A stretch of DNA of 64,000 nucleotides, from contig CAVZUJ010000009.1 of assembly GCA_963778525.1 (NCBI GenBank), forward strand, positions 248,001 through 312,000, given 5' to 3'. The notes below the pieces were generated by a model. That model saw only the letters and a program-made list of their open reading frames with translations. It searched no databases and was not told the origin of the DNA. Position 1 is the first letter of the stretch, and every line of letters begins with the position of its first letter. Position numbers and translations under genes: made by a program. Positions 46,060-54,306 of this stretch are shown here, piece after piece. Source of the DNA: Schlegelella_A sp963778525 (lineage in GTDB: Bacteria > Pseudomonadota > Gammaproteobacteria > Burkholderiales > Burkholderiaceae_C).

Positions 46060-48441
46060 ATGACGACCCCGTCGCAGAGCGCCGTCCTCGAGCCGCGCGG
46101 CATGCCGGGCATGGCGCGCACGAGCGCGGGGCCGAAGCCGGTGGCCGCCGCGGTCCGGCTGGCGCTGGTCCATTCCTTCGCCACCGAGTGGCTCGCGCTG
46201 GTGGCCGGCCTGGTCATCGTCGGCGTGATGATCGGCTACGCGCTCGTCAAGGGCCATCAGTCGACCGATGCGATCGAGCGCGACCGGCTCCAGGTGCAGG
46301 CCCGCGTCGTCGACGACAACGTCGGCCAGCAGCTCGACGGCATCAATCGCGCCCTTGCCAGCGTGCGCGACGACTTCCTCGGCACACCGGCGTACAGCGT
46401 CTCCTCGCTCGTCTCGATGCGCCTGAAGGCCCTGAGCGACGCCATTCCGGGCGTGCGCTCGATGGTGCTGCTCGACTCCGATGGCAACGTCGCCGCGACC
46501 AGCGTCGGCACGCTGCTCGGGCGCGACTTCAGCAATCGCGACTTCTTCAGCGTTGCCAAGGGCGACCGCAACCCGGCGACGCTGCACGTCGCCGTGCCTT
46601 ACAAGACCTCGCTCGGCAACTACACCGTGGTCTTCGCTCGCGCCATCGTCGGCCCGAGCGGGACCTTCAACGGCGTCGTTGCGGCGGCACTCGAGCCCGA
46701 ATACTTCGAAGTGCTGATGCGCTCGGTGCTCTACGCGCCGGACATGTGGGTATCGCTCGGGCACAGCGACGGCAAGGTCTTCGTGACGATGCCGGGCGAC
46801 GCGTCGCGCGTCGAATCCGACTGGCAGGCCACCACCGCGGCCCTGGCCACCGCGCCGAGCACGCCACTGGCGACGCCGGTCGTCGTCGGGGCGATCGGCG
46901 GCTCGGGCGAAGAGCGCATGACGGCGTTGCGCTATCTCTCGCCGCCCGAGCTGCACATGGACAAGCCGCTGGTCATCGCCGTGAGTCGAACCCTGCCGGA
47001 AGTCTTTCGGCCCTGGCGGCGCCAGGCGCTCGAGTACGCCACCTTCTACGTGCTGCTCTGCGCCGCCGCCTGCTTCGGTCTGTATCGCGGCCAATGGCGA
47101 CGCAAGGCCTTCGCCCGCCTGCAGGCGACGGTTGCACGCGAGCGTCGGCAAAGCGCCGAGCAGCTCGAGCTGGCGCTGCAAGGCGCCGACCTCGGCCTGT
47201 GGGACTGGGATCTGCACCAGGACAGCTTCAATCGCAACCACGTCGCTCGCGAGCAGCTCGGCTACGGCGCTGACGACATCAGCCCGTCGGGCGACGACTG
47301 GCGCCGCCTCGTGCACCCCGCCGACACGGTGCGCATGCTCGCCGCCATCGAAGCTCACTTTCGCGGCGAGACGCCCGCCTACGAATGCGAGTTCCGGGTC
47401 CGCCACAAGGACGGCCACTGGGTCTGGCTGCTGAGCCGAGGCAAAGTCGTGGAGCGCGATTCGTTCGGAGTCGCGGTGCGAATGGCCGGCACGCACATGG
47501 ACCTGTCGCGCAGGAAGCGTGCCGAGGCCGAGCTGGAGCGGACGGCCGAGATGCTGCGGCGGACCGGCGAGCTGGCGAACATCGGTGGCTGGGAGCTCGA
47601 CCTGGCGACGATGCGCGTCGACTGGACCGAGCAGGTCTTCCACATCCACGAGCTCGAGCCCGGCAACCTGCCGAGCCTCGAGAACGGCGTCGATTTCTAC
47701 GCCCCCGAGGCGCAGCCGGTGATCCGCGCAGCGATCGAGAACGCGGCCGAGCACGGCACGTCGTACGACCTCGAGCTGCCCTTCATCACCGCGCAGGGCA
47801 ATGCGCGTTGGGTTCGTACACAGGGCCTCGCCGTGCTCGAGGACGGCAAGCCGGTGCGCCTGCTCGGTGCTTTTCAGGACATCACCGAGAAGAAGACCGT
47901 CGCGCTCGAGATGCATCGCCTGAACGAGCAGCTGACGCGGCTGTCGACCACCGACGCGTTGACCGACGTCGGCAACCGGCGCCTGTTCGACCAGACGCTG
48001 AAGACCGAATGGGCGCGCGCCTCGCGACGCGGCGAGGCGATCGGCCTGCTGATGATCGACATCGATCACTTCAAGGAATACAACGACCACTACGGCCACC
48101 CTGCCGGCGACGCCTGCCTGCGCCAGGTGGCGCGCATGATCGGCGAGGCGGTGCGGCGCGGCGGCGAGCTGGTGGCGCGTTACGGCGGCGAGGAGTTCGC
48201 GCTGCTCATGCCCGGCGCCGATCTCGAGCAGGCGCGGCGCGCTGCCGAGCGCTGCTGGCAGATCGTCGCCGACGCCAAGATCGAGCACCGTGCGTCGTCC
48301 ACGTCGGCCTGGGTGACGATCTCCATCGGTGTCGCGAGTCAGCCGGCGGCCGCCGGCATCGACTGCGGCGTGCTGGTCGAGATCGCCGATGCCGCGCTCT
48401 ATCGCGCCAAGCGATGCGGCCGCGGCCGGATCGAATCCTGA
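46060..48441 (+). CDS. Membrane-bound sensor diguanylate cyclase (Cache-like, PAS-PAS-GGDEF)
   Basis: This 793-residue protein has transmembrane helices at about 46-64 and 326-345, flanking a periplasmic sensory region (DDFLGTPAYSVSSLVSMRLK, LLDSDGNVAATSVGTLLGRD). Two PAS-type domains follow at about 370-490 and 500-625 (RHKDGHWVWLLSRGKVVE, LLGAFQDITEKK). The C-terminal GGDEF domain has the active motif GGEEF at 709-713, so it should make cyclic di-GMP. There is no EAL domain. It likely translates an extracellular cue into a switch between motility and biofilm. Confidence 0.93.
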   Translation: MTTPSQSAVLEPRGMPGMARTSAGPKPVAAAVRLALVHSFATEWLALVAGLVIVGVMIGYALVKGHQSTDAIERDRLQVQARVVDDNVGQQLDGINRALASVRDDFLGTPAYSVSSLVSMRLKALSDAIPGVRSMVLLDSDGNVAATSVGTLLGRDFSNRDFFSVAKGDRNPATLHVAVPYKTSLGNYTVVFARAIVGPSGTFNGVVAAALEPEYFEVLMRSVLYAPDMWVSLGHSDGKVFVTMPGDASRVESDWQATTAALATAPSTPLATPVVVGAIGGSGEERMTALRYLSPPELHMDKPLVIAVSRTLPEVFRPWRRQALEYATFYVLLCAAACFGLYRGQWRRKAFARLQATVARERRQSAEQLELALQGADLGLWDWDLHQDSFNRNHVAREQLGYGADDISPSGDDWRRLVHPADTVRMLAAIEAHFRGETPAYECEFRVRHKDGHWVWLLSRGKVVERDSFGVAVRMAGTHMDLSRRKRAEAELERTAEMLRRTGELANIGGWELDLATMRVDWTEQVFHIHELEPGNLPSLENGVDFYAPEAQPVIRAAIENAAEHGTSYDLELPFITAQGNARWVRTQGLAVLEDGKPVRLLGAFQDITEKKTVALEMHRLNEQLTRLSTTDALTDVGNRRLFDQTLKTEWARASRRGEAIGLLMIDIDHFKEYNDHYGHPAGDACLRQVARMIGEAVRRGGELVARYGGEEFALLMPGADLEQARRAAERCWQIVADAKIEHRASSTSAWVTISIGVASQPAAAGIDCGVLVEIADAALYRAKRCGRGRIES

Positions 48442-48471
48442 GCAGAAGGCGGTGACGAACGCCCGCGGCAG

Positions 48472-48558
48472 GTGCCGTCGCACGAGCCGCACAACGACTG
48501 GCTGCTCGACCTGAAGATGATGCTGCTCGAGACCTTCGCTTGCGAAGACCTGCTCTGA
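48472..48558 (+). CDS. Possible 28-aa peptide after the GGDEF gene
   Basis: A GTG-initiated reading (VPSHEPHNDWLLDLKMMLLE, ending CEDLL) lies 30 nt after the cyclase stop and in the same frame. It could be a small protein, the remnant of a longer tail, or chance. There is no clear ribosome site. Confidence is low. Confidence 0.2.
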   Translation: MPSHEPHNDWLLDLKMMLLETFACEDLL

Positions 48559-48568
48559 ACGCAGGCCT

Positions 48569-48928
48569 TCAGCGCGCCGCGAACACCAACGCCATCGCGA
48601 TGGCGGCCGGCAGCGCCTGCACGAACAGGATCTTCTTGCCGACGGTGGCGGCGCCGAACAAACCGGCGACGACGACGCAGCCGAGGAAGAAGACCTTCAC
48701 GCCGAAGCCGGCGTCGCCCAGGCACAGGCCCCAGGCCAGGCCGGCGGCGAGAAAGCCGTTGTAGAGGCCCTGGTTGGCGGCCAGCACCTTGGTGGTGGCG
48801 GCCGACTCCGGCGTCTGCCGGAACGTCTTCAGGCCGAGCGGCTTGTCCCAGAGAAACATCTCGAGGACGAGAAACCAGACATGCAGCAGCGCGACGAGCG
48901 CGACCAGGATCTCGGCGACGAGCTTCAT
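48569..48928 (-). CDS. DUF1304-family membrane protein
   Basis: This 119-residue inner-membrane protein has four hydrophobic helices (about 5-25, 50-68, 73-92 and 98-117) and the DUF1304 signature WFLVLEMFLWDKPLGLKTFR followed by AANQGLYNGFLAAGLAWGL. Function is unknown. It lies just downstream (4 nt) of the WS/DGAT acyltransferase on the same strand. Confidence 0.9.
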   Translation of the reverse strand: MKLVAEILVALVALLHVWFLVLEMFLWDKPLGLKTFRQTPESAATTKVLAANQGLYNGFLAAGLAWGLCLGDAGFGVKVFFLGCVVVAGLFGAATVGKKILFVQALPAAIAMALVFAAR

Positions 48929-48932
48929 GGTC

Positions 48933-50567
48933 TCAGCGCGCCGCCGCCGTCGAACGGGTCTTGCGCTTGCCGGCCGGCGGAGCAGCCTTGGCGGCCGCCG
49001 GCACGACGCGCAGGCGCGGCGCGCTGGCGCTGCGGGCGCGCTTCTTTCGCGTCGCCGCCTCGGTCGCCGCCGCGACCGGCGCCGCGCCGGCTTTCTTCTC
49101 CGGCGCCACGAGGGCCGGCGCGGCCGCAGCGGCAAGCGCGCGCAGCGTCGTCATCGCGCGCTGCAGCTGATGCCCGATCTCGTGCACGTCAGGCACCGCG
49201 CGCCGACAGGCGATCAGGCCGAAGCAGAGCTGGTCGACGTGGCTTTGCACCGTGATGTTGAGGGCCACGCCGTGGACCACGATCGAGAGCGGGTAGTAGT
49301 CGGTCATCTTCGCGCCAACCAGGTACACCGGCACCTTCGAGCCGGGCACGTTGGAGATGGCGACGTTCGTGAGGCGCAGCCAGTCGGCGATGCGCGAGCG
49401 CCCGTAAAGGGAGGCCAGGCCGCTGATCAGCCAGGGCGAGCCGAGCGACGGGAAGTCGGTCGGGATGACGCCGCGAAAGGTGCCCATCTGCTTTTTCATC
49501 GCCGTCGTGCCGCGCCGGATCGCCTTCAGCCGCTCGACCGGATCGTCGATCTCGGTGCCGAGGTCGATCAGCGTGCCGGCGACCTGGTTGTTGGCGGTGG
49601 TGTCGCCTTCCTGGCGCAGCGAGATCGGCACGCCGGCGACGAGCGATTTCTCGGGCAGCTCGCGGCTGTCCTTCAGATACGAGCGCAGCGCCGTGCTGCA
49701 CAGCCAGAGCACGACGTCGTTGATCGAGGCGCCCACCGACTTGCCGATCGCCTTGACCTCGCCGAGCGGCAGCGACACCGCACTGAAGGCGCGCTGGTTG
49801 GTGATGGAGTGATTGAAGGGCGTGGCCGGCGCCAGCTTGAACATCGTGCCGGCCGCTTCGGCCTTGCGTGCGGCACGCTCCTCGGGGCTTTCGCTGCGCC
49901 GTTTCTCCAGGCCCTCACGGGCTGCGCCGAGCAAGGTCGTCGCCAGCGTCGGCAGCAGCTTCAGGCTTTGCACGACTTGCTGGAACTGGTTCTGCAGCGC
50001 CGCCGCGAGCAGCTCGGCAACGCCGAGCTGGTAGGTGTTGGCGCGTGCCTCGCGCGGCGGCTTGACGGCGCGCGGCTCGGGCGTGAGATCGAAGATGCTT
50101 TGCGCCATCGCGACGCCGGCCTGGCCGTCGACCGCGGCGTGATGGACCTTGCCGTAGAAGCCGATGCGACCGTCGGCCAGGCCTTCGATCACGTAGAACT
50201 CCCAGAGCGGCCGGCTGCGGTCGAGCAGCATCGAGTGCAGGCGCGCCGCCAGCGCTTCGAGCTGCTCGAGCGTGCCGGGCTTGGGCAGCACCATGTAGCG
50301 CACGTGGTAGTCGAGGTCGATGTCGTCGTCGTGGATCCAGACCGGGTTGGCGAGATCGAACGGCATCAGCGCGAGCTTTCTCGTGAAGACCGGCGCCATG
50401 TGCATGCGCTTGGCGACGTGCGCCTTCAGCGTCTCGTAGTAGCCGCTGCCGCTGTAGCCGGCCGGCGGCTCGAAGAGATTGAGGCTGCCGACATGCATCG
50501 GCATCTCGGCGCTTTCCATGTGCAGGAAGGCGCCGTCGACGATGCTCAGGTGTTTCATCTGGGTCAT
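48933..50567 (-). CDS. Wax ester synthase/diacylglycerol acyltransferase (WS/DGAT)
   Basis: This 544-residue bifunctional acyltransferase has the catalytic motif HHAAVDG at 142-148 and family segments DGAFLHMESAEMPMHVGSLN, MLLDRSRPLWEFYVIEG, SINDVVLWLCSTALRSYL and LTNVAISNVPGSKVPVYLVG. It esterifies fatty alcohols or diglycerides with acyl-CoA to make storage neutral lipids at the membrane. The last 75 residues are an Ala/Lys/Arg/Pro tail (EKKAGAAPVAAATEAATRKK, then GKRKTRSTAAAR) not needed for the fold, resembling histone-H1-like tails. The start is the ATG at 50567; another at 50558 is possible. Confidence 0.92.
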   Translation of the reverse strand: MTQMKHLSIVDGAFLHMESAEMPMHVGSLNLFEPPAGYSGSGYYETLKAHVAKRMHMAPVFTRKLALMPFDLANPVWIHDDDIDLDYHVRYMVLPKPGTLEQLEALAARLHSMLLDRSRPLWEFYVIEGLADGRIGFYGKVHHAAVDGQAGVAMAQSIFDLTPEPRAVKPPREARANTYQLGVAELLAAALQNQFQQVVQSLKLLPTLATTLLGAAREGLEKRRSESPEERAARKAEAAGTMFKLAPATPFNHSITNQRAFSAVSLPLGEVKAIGKSVGASINDVVLWLCSTALRSYLKDSRELPEKSLVAGVPISLRQEGDTTANNQVAGTLIDLGTEIDDPVERLKAIRRGTTAMKKQMGTFRGVIPTDFPSLGSPWLISGLASLYGRSRIADWLRLTNVAISNVPGSKVPVYLVGAKMTDYYPLSIVVHGVALNITVQSHVDQLCFGLIACRRAVPDVHEIGHQLQRAMTTLRALAAAAAPALVAPEKKAGAAPVAAATEAATRKKRARSASAPRLRVVPAAAKAAPPAGKRKTRSTAAAR

Positions 50568-50661
50568 GGCGCTCTCCGCGGACGGCCGGCAGCCGTTGTA
50601 CCGCGGCCGGACAGAGCGGGCCAGCGGGCTTGCCCGCGGGCCCTTGCTTCACAATGCCGCG

Positions 50662-51726
50662 ATGGATCGCAACGACCCTGCCGAGTCGGCCGCAGCCGGT
50701 GACATCGCCGCGGCGCGGCGCGCCTTCTACGAGCGCATCGATCGGCTCGACATGACGCCGCTCTGGGAAGTGCTGGGCGCGCTCGTGCCGCCGCGGCCGA
50801 CGAGTCCGGTCGCCGCGACGATCTGGCACTACGACGCGGTCCGCGCGCACGTGCTGGAGGCCGGCCGGCTGATCACCGCCGACGAAGCCGAGCGCCGCGT
50901 GCTGGTGCTCGAGAACCCGGCGCTGCGCGGCCGCTCGTGCATCACGCAGTCGCTCTATGCCGGCCTGCAGCTGATCCTGCCCGGCGAGGTGGCGCCGGCG
51001 CACCGGCATACGCAGACCGCGCTGCGCCTGGTCCTCGACGGCAGGGGCGCCTACACCGCGGTCGACGGCGAGCGCACGACGATGCGCTTCGGCGACTTCA
51101 TCATCACGCCCTCGTGGACCTTCCACGACCACGGCAACGACGGCAACGAGCCGGTGGTCTGGCTCGACGGCCTCGACATTCCGCTGGTCCGCTTTCTCGA
51201 TGCCGGCTTCGCCGAGAAGAGCGCGGCGAAATCGCAAGCGGCGTCCCGGCCCGAAGGCGATGCCCTGGCCCGTTACGGCAACAACATGCTGCCGCTCGAC
51301 CACGAGCCCGGGCCGGCCGAGCCGAGCAAGGTCTTCGTCTATCCGTTCGCGCGCACCCGCGAGTCGCTGCTCGGCATCTCGAAGGGCGCCATCGATGCCC
51401 ACCACGGCTACAAGCTGCGCTTCGTCAATCCGGCCACCGGCCGCTCGCCGATGCCCACCATCGGCACCTTCGCGCAGCGCCTGCCGGCCGGCTTCGCAAC
51501 GCGCCCGTATCGCAGCAGCGACTCCAGCGTGCAGGTCTGCCTCGAAGGCGGCGGCCGCGCCACGATCGGCGAACAGAGCTTCGAGTTCGGTGCCCGCGAC
51601 ATCTTCGTCGTGCCGTCGTGGCAGGCGATGAGCCTGGCGGCGCGCGAAGACACGATCGTCTTCAGCTTCTCGGATCGGCCGGTGCAGCAGGTGCTGGGCC
51701 TCTGGCGCGAAGAGCGTCTCGACTGA
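50662..51726 (+). CDS. Gentisate 1,2-dioxygenase
   Basis: This 354-residue bicupin Fe(II) enzyme cleaves gentisate to maleylpyruvate. The first cupin carries metal ligands in PAHRHTQTALRLVLDG (H114, H116) and WTFHDHGND (H155). GISKGAIDAHHGYKLRFVNP and FVVPSWQAMSLAAREDTIVF belong to the C-terminal cupin. The adjacent flavin hydroxylase starts 13 nt after its stop, making a two-gene operon for the top of the gentisate route. Maleylpyruvate isomerase and fumarylpyruvate hydrolase are not in the window. Confidence 0.92.
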   Translation: MDRNDPAESAAAGDIAAARRAFYERIDRLDMTPLWEVLGALVPPRPTSPVAATIWHYDAVRAHVLEAGRLITADEAERRVLVLENPALRGRSCITQSLYAGLQLILPGEVAPAHRHTQTALRLVLDGRGAYTAVDGERTTMRFGDFIITPSWTFHDHGNDGNEPVVWLDGLDIPLVRFLDAGFAEKSAAKSQAASRPEGDALARYGNNMLPLDHEPGPAEPSKVFVYPFARTRESLLGISKGAIDAHHGYKLRFVNPATGRSPMPTIGTFAQRLPAGFATRPYRSSDSSVQVCLEGGGRATIGEQSFEFGARDIFVVPSWQAMSLAAREDTIVFSFSDRPVQQVLGLWREERLD

Positions 51727-51739
51727 GACGGCGCGCCGC

Positions 51740-52942
51740 ATGAGCACGACGCCGTCGACGAAGGCCACGGTTCTGGTCGCCGGCGGCGGCATCGGCGGCC
51801 TCGCGGCCGCGCTCGCCCTGGCCCGCTGCGGCTTCGCGGTGCGCGTCCTCGAGCAGGCGGCCGAGATCGGCGAGATCGGCGCCGGCGTGCAGCTCGCGCC
51901 GAACGCCTTCGCGGCCTACGACGCGCTCGGCGTCGGCGAGAAGGCGCGCAGCCGCGCCGTCTATACCGACCGCATGGTGATGATGGACGCCGTCGACGGC
52001 ACGACCGTCGCCGAGATTCCGGTCGGCGCCGCGTTCCGCCAGCGTTTCGGCAATCCCTATGCGGTGATCCATCGAGCCGACGGCCACCGCGCCTTGCTCG
52101 AAGGCGTGCTCGAGCACGACCAGATCGACCTGCGCACCTCGACCCGCATCGTCCAGGTCGAGCAGGGCGCCGACAGCGTCACCGTCTTCGATGCGCGCGG
52201 CCAGGCCCATCGCGGCGTGGCGCTGATCGGCTGCGACGGCGTCAAGTCGACGGTGCGGGCGCAGTTCGTGGGCGACGAGGTGCGCGTCTCCGGCCACGTC
52301 GTCTATCGCGCCGTCGTCGAGGCCGCCGACTTCCCGGCCGATCTGGCCTGGAACGCCGCTGCCGTCTGGGCTGGCCCGAACTGCCATCTCGTGCACTACC
52401 CGCTGCGCGGCGGCGAACAGTACAACGTCGTCGTCACCTTCCACAGTCGCGAGGCCGAGACCTGGGGCGTGCGCGAAGGCAGTCGCGAAGAGGTGCTCTC
52501 GTACTTCGACGGCGTCTGCGAGCGTGCCCGCCAGCTCCTGCTCCTGCCGAAGAGCTGGAAGCGCTGGGCCACCGCCGACCGCGAGCCGATCGCGACCTGG
52601 AGCCACGGCCGCGTCACGCTGCTCGGCGACGCCGCGCACCCGATGCTGCAGTACCTGGCGCAGGGTGCCTGCATGGCGCTCGAAGACGCGGTGACGCTCG
52701 GCGCCGCCCTGCAGGCCAGCGGCAACGCCATCGAGCCGGCGCTGCAGCGCTACCAGCGCTCGCGCGTCGCTCGCACCGCGCGCGTGGCCCTGATGACGCG
52801 CGAGATGGGGCGGCTCTACCACGCCCACGGCGTCGAGCGCCTGGTGCGCAACGATCTGTGGAAGGGACGCAGCCCCGAGCGCTTCTACGACGCGCTCGAG
52901 TGGCTGTACGGCTGGAACGCCGCCGGTTGCCTGGCCGACTGA
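51740..52942 (+). CDS. FAD-dependent aromatic hydroxylase, probably 3-hydroxybenzoate 6-monooxygenase
   Basis: This 400-residue class A flavoprotein has GGGIGGLAAALALARCGF (FAD, about 15-32), the DG motif in ALIGCDGVKSTVR and the GD motif in VTLLGDAAHPMLQYLAQGAC. It resembles salicylate 1-hydroxylase and 3-hydroxybenzoate 6-hydroxylase. Because it follows gentisate dioxygenase in the same operon, a hydroxylase that yields gentisate (from 3-hydroxybenzoate, or salicylate 5-hydroxylation) fits best. It uses NAD(P)H and O2. Substrate choice is inferred from context. Confidence 0.88.
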   Translation: MSTTPSTKATVLVAGGGIGGLAAALALARCGFAVRVLEQAAEIGEIGAGVQLAPNAFAAYDALGVGEKARSRAVYTDRMVMMDAVDGTTVAEIPVGAAFRQRFGNPYAVIHRADGHRALLEGVLEHDQIDLRTSTRIVQVEQGADSVTVFDARGQAHRGVALIGCDGVKSTVRAQFVGDEVRVSGHVVYRAVVEAADFPADLAWNAAAVWAGPNCHLVHYPLRGGEQYNVVVTFHSREAETWGVREGSREEVLSYFDGVCERARQLLLLPKSWKRWATADREPIATWSHGRVTLLGDAAHPMLQYLAQGACMALEDAVTLGAALQASGNAIEPALQRYQRSRVARTARVALMTREMGRLYHAHGVERLVRNDLWKGRSPERFYDALEWLYGWNAAGCLAD

Positions 52943-52970
52943 AGGCGGCGCTTCTGCGCCCGACGCGCCC

Positions 52971-54233
52971 TCAGGGCGACGCCGACGTCGTCGTGTATTG
53001 CCGTGGCACGAGCACGCGAATCCGCGTGCCGCGCTCGGGCACGGTATCGAGCTCGAGACTGGCATCGAGCAATTCGCACAGCCGCTTCACGATCGCCAGC
53101 CCGAGGCCTTCGCCCTGCGATTGATGCACCCGCCGTTGGTCGTCGGGCGCCTGCGCGCCCGCAGTGGTGCTCAGCGCGCCGACCATCGGCGCGCCCGGAC
53201 CGGCGTGAAAGCCCGGGCCGGTGTCCTCGACGAGCAGCCACCAGCGGCCATCGTCGCGCTCCGGCGTATCGCCCCACGACACCGTGACGCCTCCGCTCAG
53301 CGTGTACTTCAAGGCGTTGAGCAGCAGGTTCTGGGCGATGCGGCGAACCTTGACCGCGTCGCCCTCGACCGGCAGTGCCGGAACGCCGTTCGCCCTCAGG
53401 AACAGCTTCTTTTCGTCGGCCAGCGGCCGCACGTCTTCGCACAGCCGGCGCAGGAGATCGGCGGCGTCGAACGACGCCACCCGTCGCTGCTCCTGCCCGG
53501 CGTGCAGGCGCGCCAGGTCGGTGACGTCGTCGAGCAATCGGTGCAGGGCGCCGACGTTGGTGTGCAGCATGCCGAGAAAGTCCTGCTGTCGCTCGGCGGG
53601 CAGCTTGCCCAAGGCCAGGCCCTGCGCAACGTTCGAGACCACGCCGAGGTTGCCACGCAGGTCGTGTGCCGCCTGCTGCCACAACTCTGCCCGCCGCTGC
53701 TCGATCTCGCGCACGCCTTCGAGAGCTTCCTCGAGGTCGCGCACCGCACCGGCAGCCTCGAGACGATCGAGGCGGAAGAACTGCGCCGCGCTCTCGCTCG
53801 TCGCCTCGCCGATGTAGAGCGCCAGCGTGGCGCGCGCCTGCGCCCGCACCGACGGCGGGGTGCCGGGGTGGGCCGCGAAATAGCGCTCGATCTCGTCGAC
53901 CAGGCAGCGATGCAGCGCCGCCCACTCGCGGGTGACCTCGTGCAGGTCGTAGCCTTGTTGCCAGCGCTGCAGGCCGTGTGCCTCGGCGTTGCGCGTCTCG
54001 TCGGCCGACGCACTGGCACCGGCCGACGGCGACGGCGGCGCGATCAGGGCATCGGCAAACGACTCGAGCCAGAGCGGAAGGTGGTCGACCAGCTGGGCGC
54101 GCGGCAGCGATTCGTTCGTGGTCAGCTTCGGATCGGCTGCGATGGCGGCCCGCCAGGCATCGACCAAAGCTTCGATCCTGGCCTTGAAATGTGCCCCGAG
54201 CGCCGCGCGCTCGCCATCGATATCGCTCGTCAC
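52971..54233 (-). CDS. Soluble sensor histidine kinase with RsbRD-like N-terminus
   Basis: This 420-residue cytosolic protein has no membrane helix. Residues 1-160 are helical (LPLWLESFADALIAPPSPSA, QRWQQGYDLHEVTREWAAL) and resemble the RsbT co-antagonist N-terminal domain. HisKA follows, with phospho-acceptor H190 in AAHDLRGNLGVVSNVAQGL, then an ATPase domain with N-box NLLLNALKYT, G1 VEDTGPGF and G2 GEGLGLAIVKRL. A partner receiver is likely in the neighbouring hybrid kinase, 73 nt downstream in the plus direction on the same strand. Confidence 0.88.
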   Translation of the reverse strand: MTSDIDGERAALGAHFKARIEALVDAWRAAIAADPKLTTNESLPRAQLVDHLPLWLESFADALIAPPSPSAGASASADETRNAEAHGLQRWQQGYDLHEVTREWAALHRCLVDEIERYFAAHPGTPPSVRAQARATLALYIGEATSESAAQFFRLDRLEAAGAVRDLEEALEGVREIEQRRAELWQQAAHDLRGNLGVVSNVAQGLALGKLPAERQQDFLGMLHTNVGALHRLLDDVTDLARLHAGQEQRRVASFDAADLLRRLCEDVRPLADEKKLFLRANGVPALPVEGDAVKVRRIAQNLLLNALKYTLSGGVTVSWGDTPERDDGRWWLLVEDTGPGFHAGPGAPMVGALSTTAGAQAPDDQRRVHQSQGEGLGLAIVKRLCELLDASLELDTVPERGTRIRVLVPRQYTTTSASP

Positions 54234-54306
54234 CTCGGACCCTCCGGGCCGCCGCGGCCAGGCTGGTGATTGTCGCAGCGCACGGGACAGGCCTTTCGCG
54301 AACGCG

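Noticed and set aside
45928..48492. An 854-codon open frame antisense to the GGDEF gene
   Set aside because: Same effect of GC-rich codons; the sense strand encodes complete PAS and GGDEF motifs.
53665..53935. Small plus-strand protein inside the histidine kinase gene
   Set aside because: Arg/Ala-rich shadow frame without a ribosome site; the minus-strand kinase motifs are complete.
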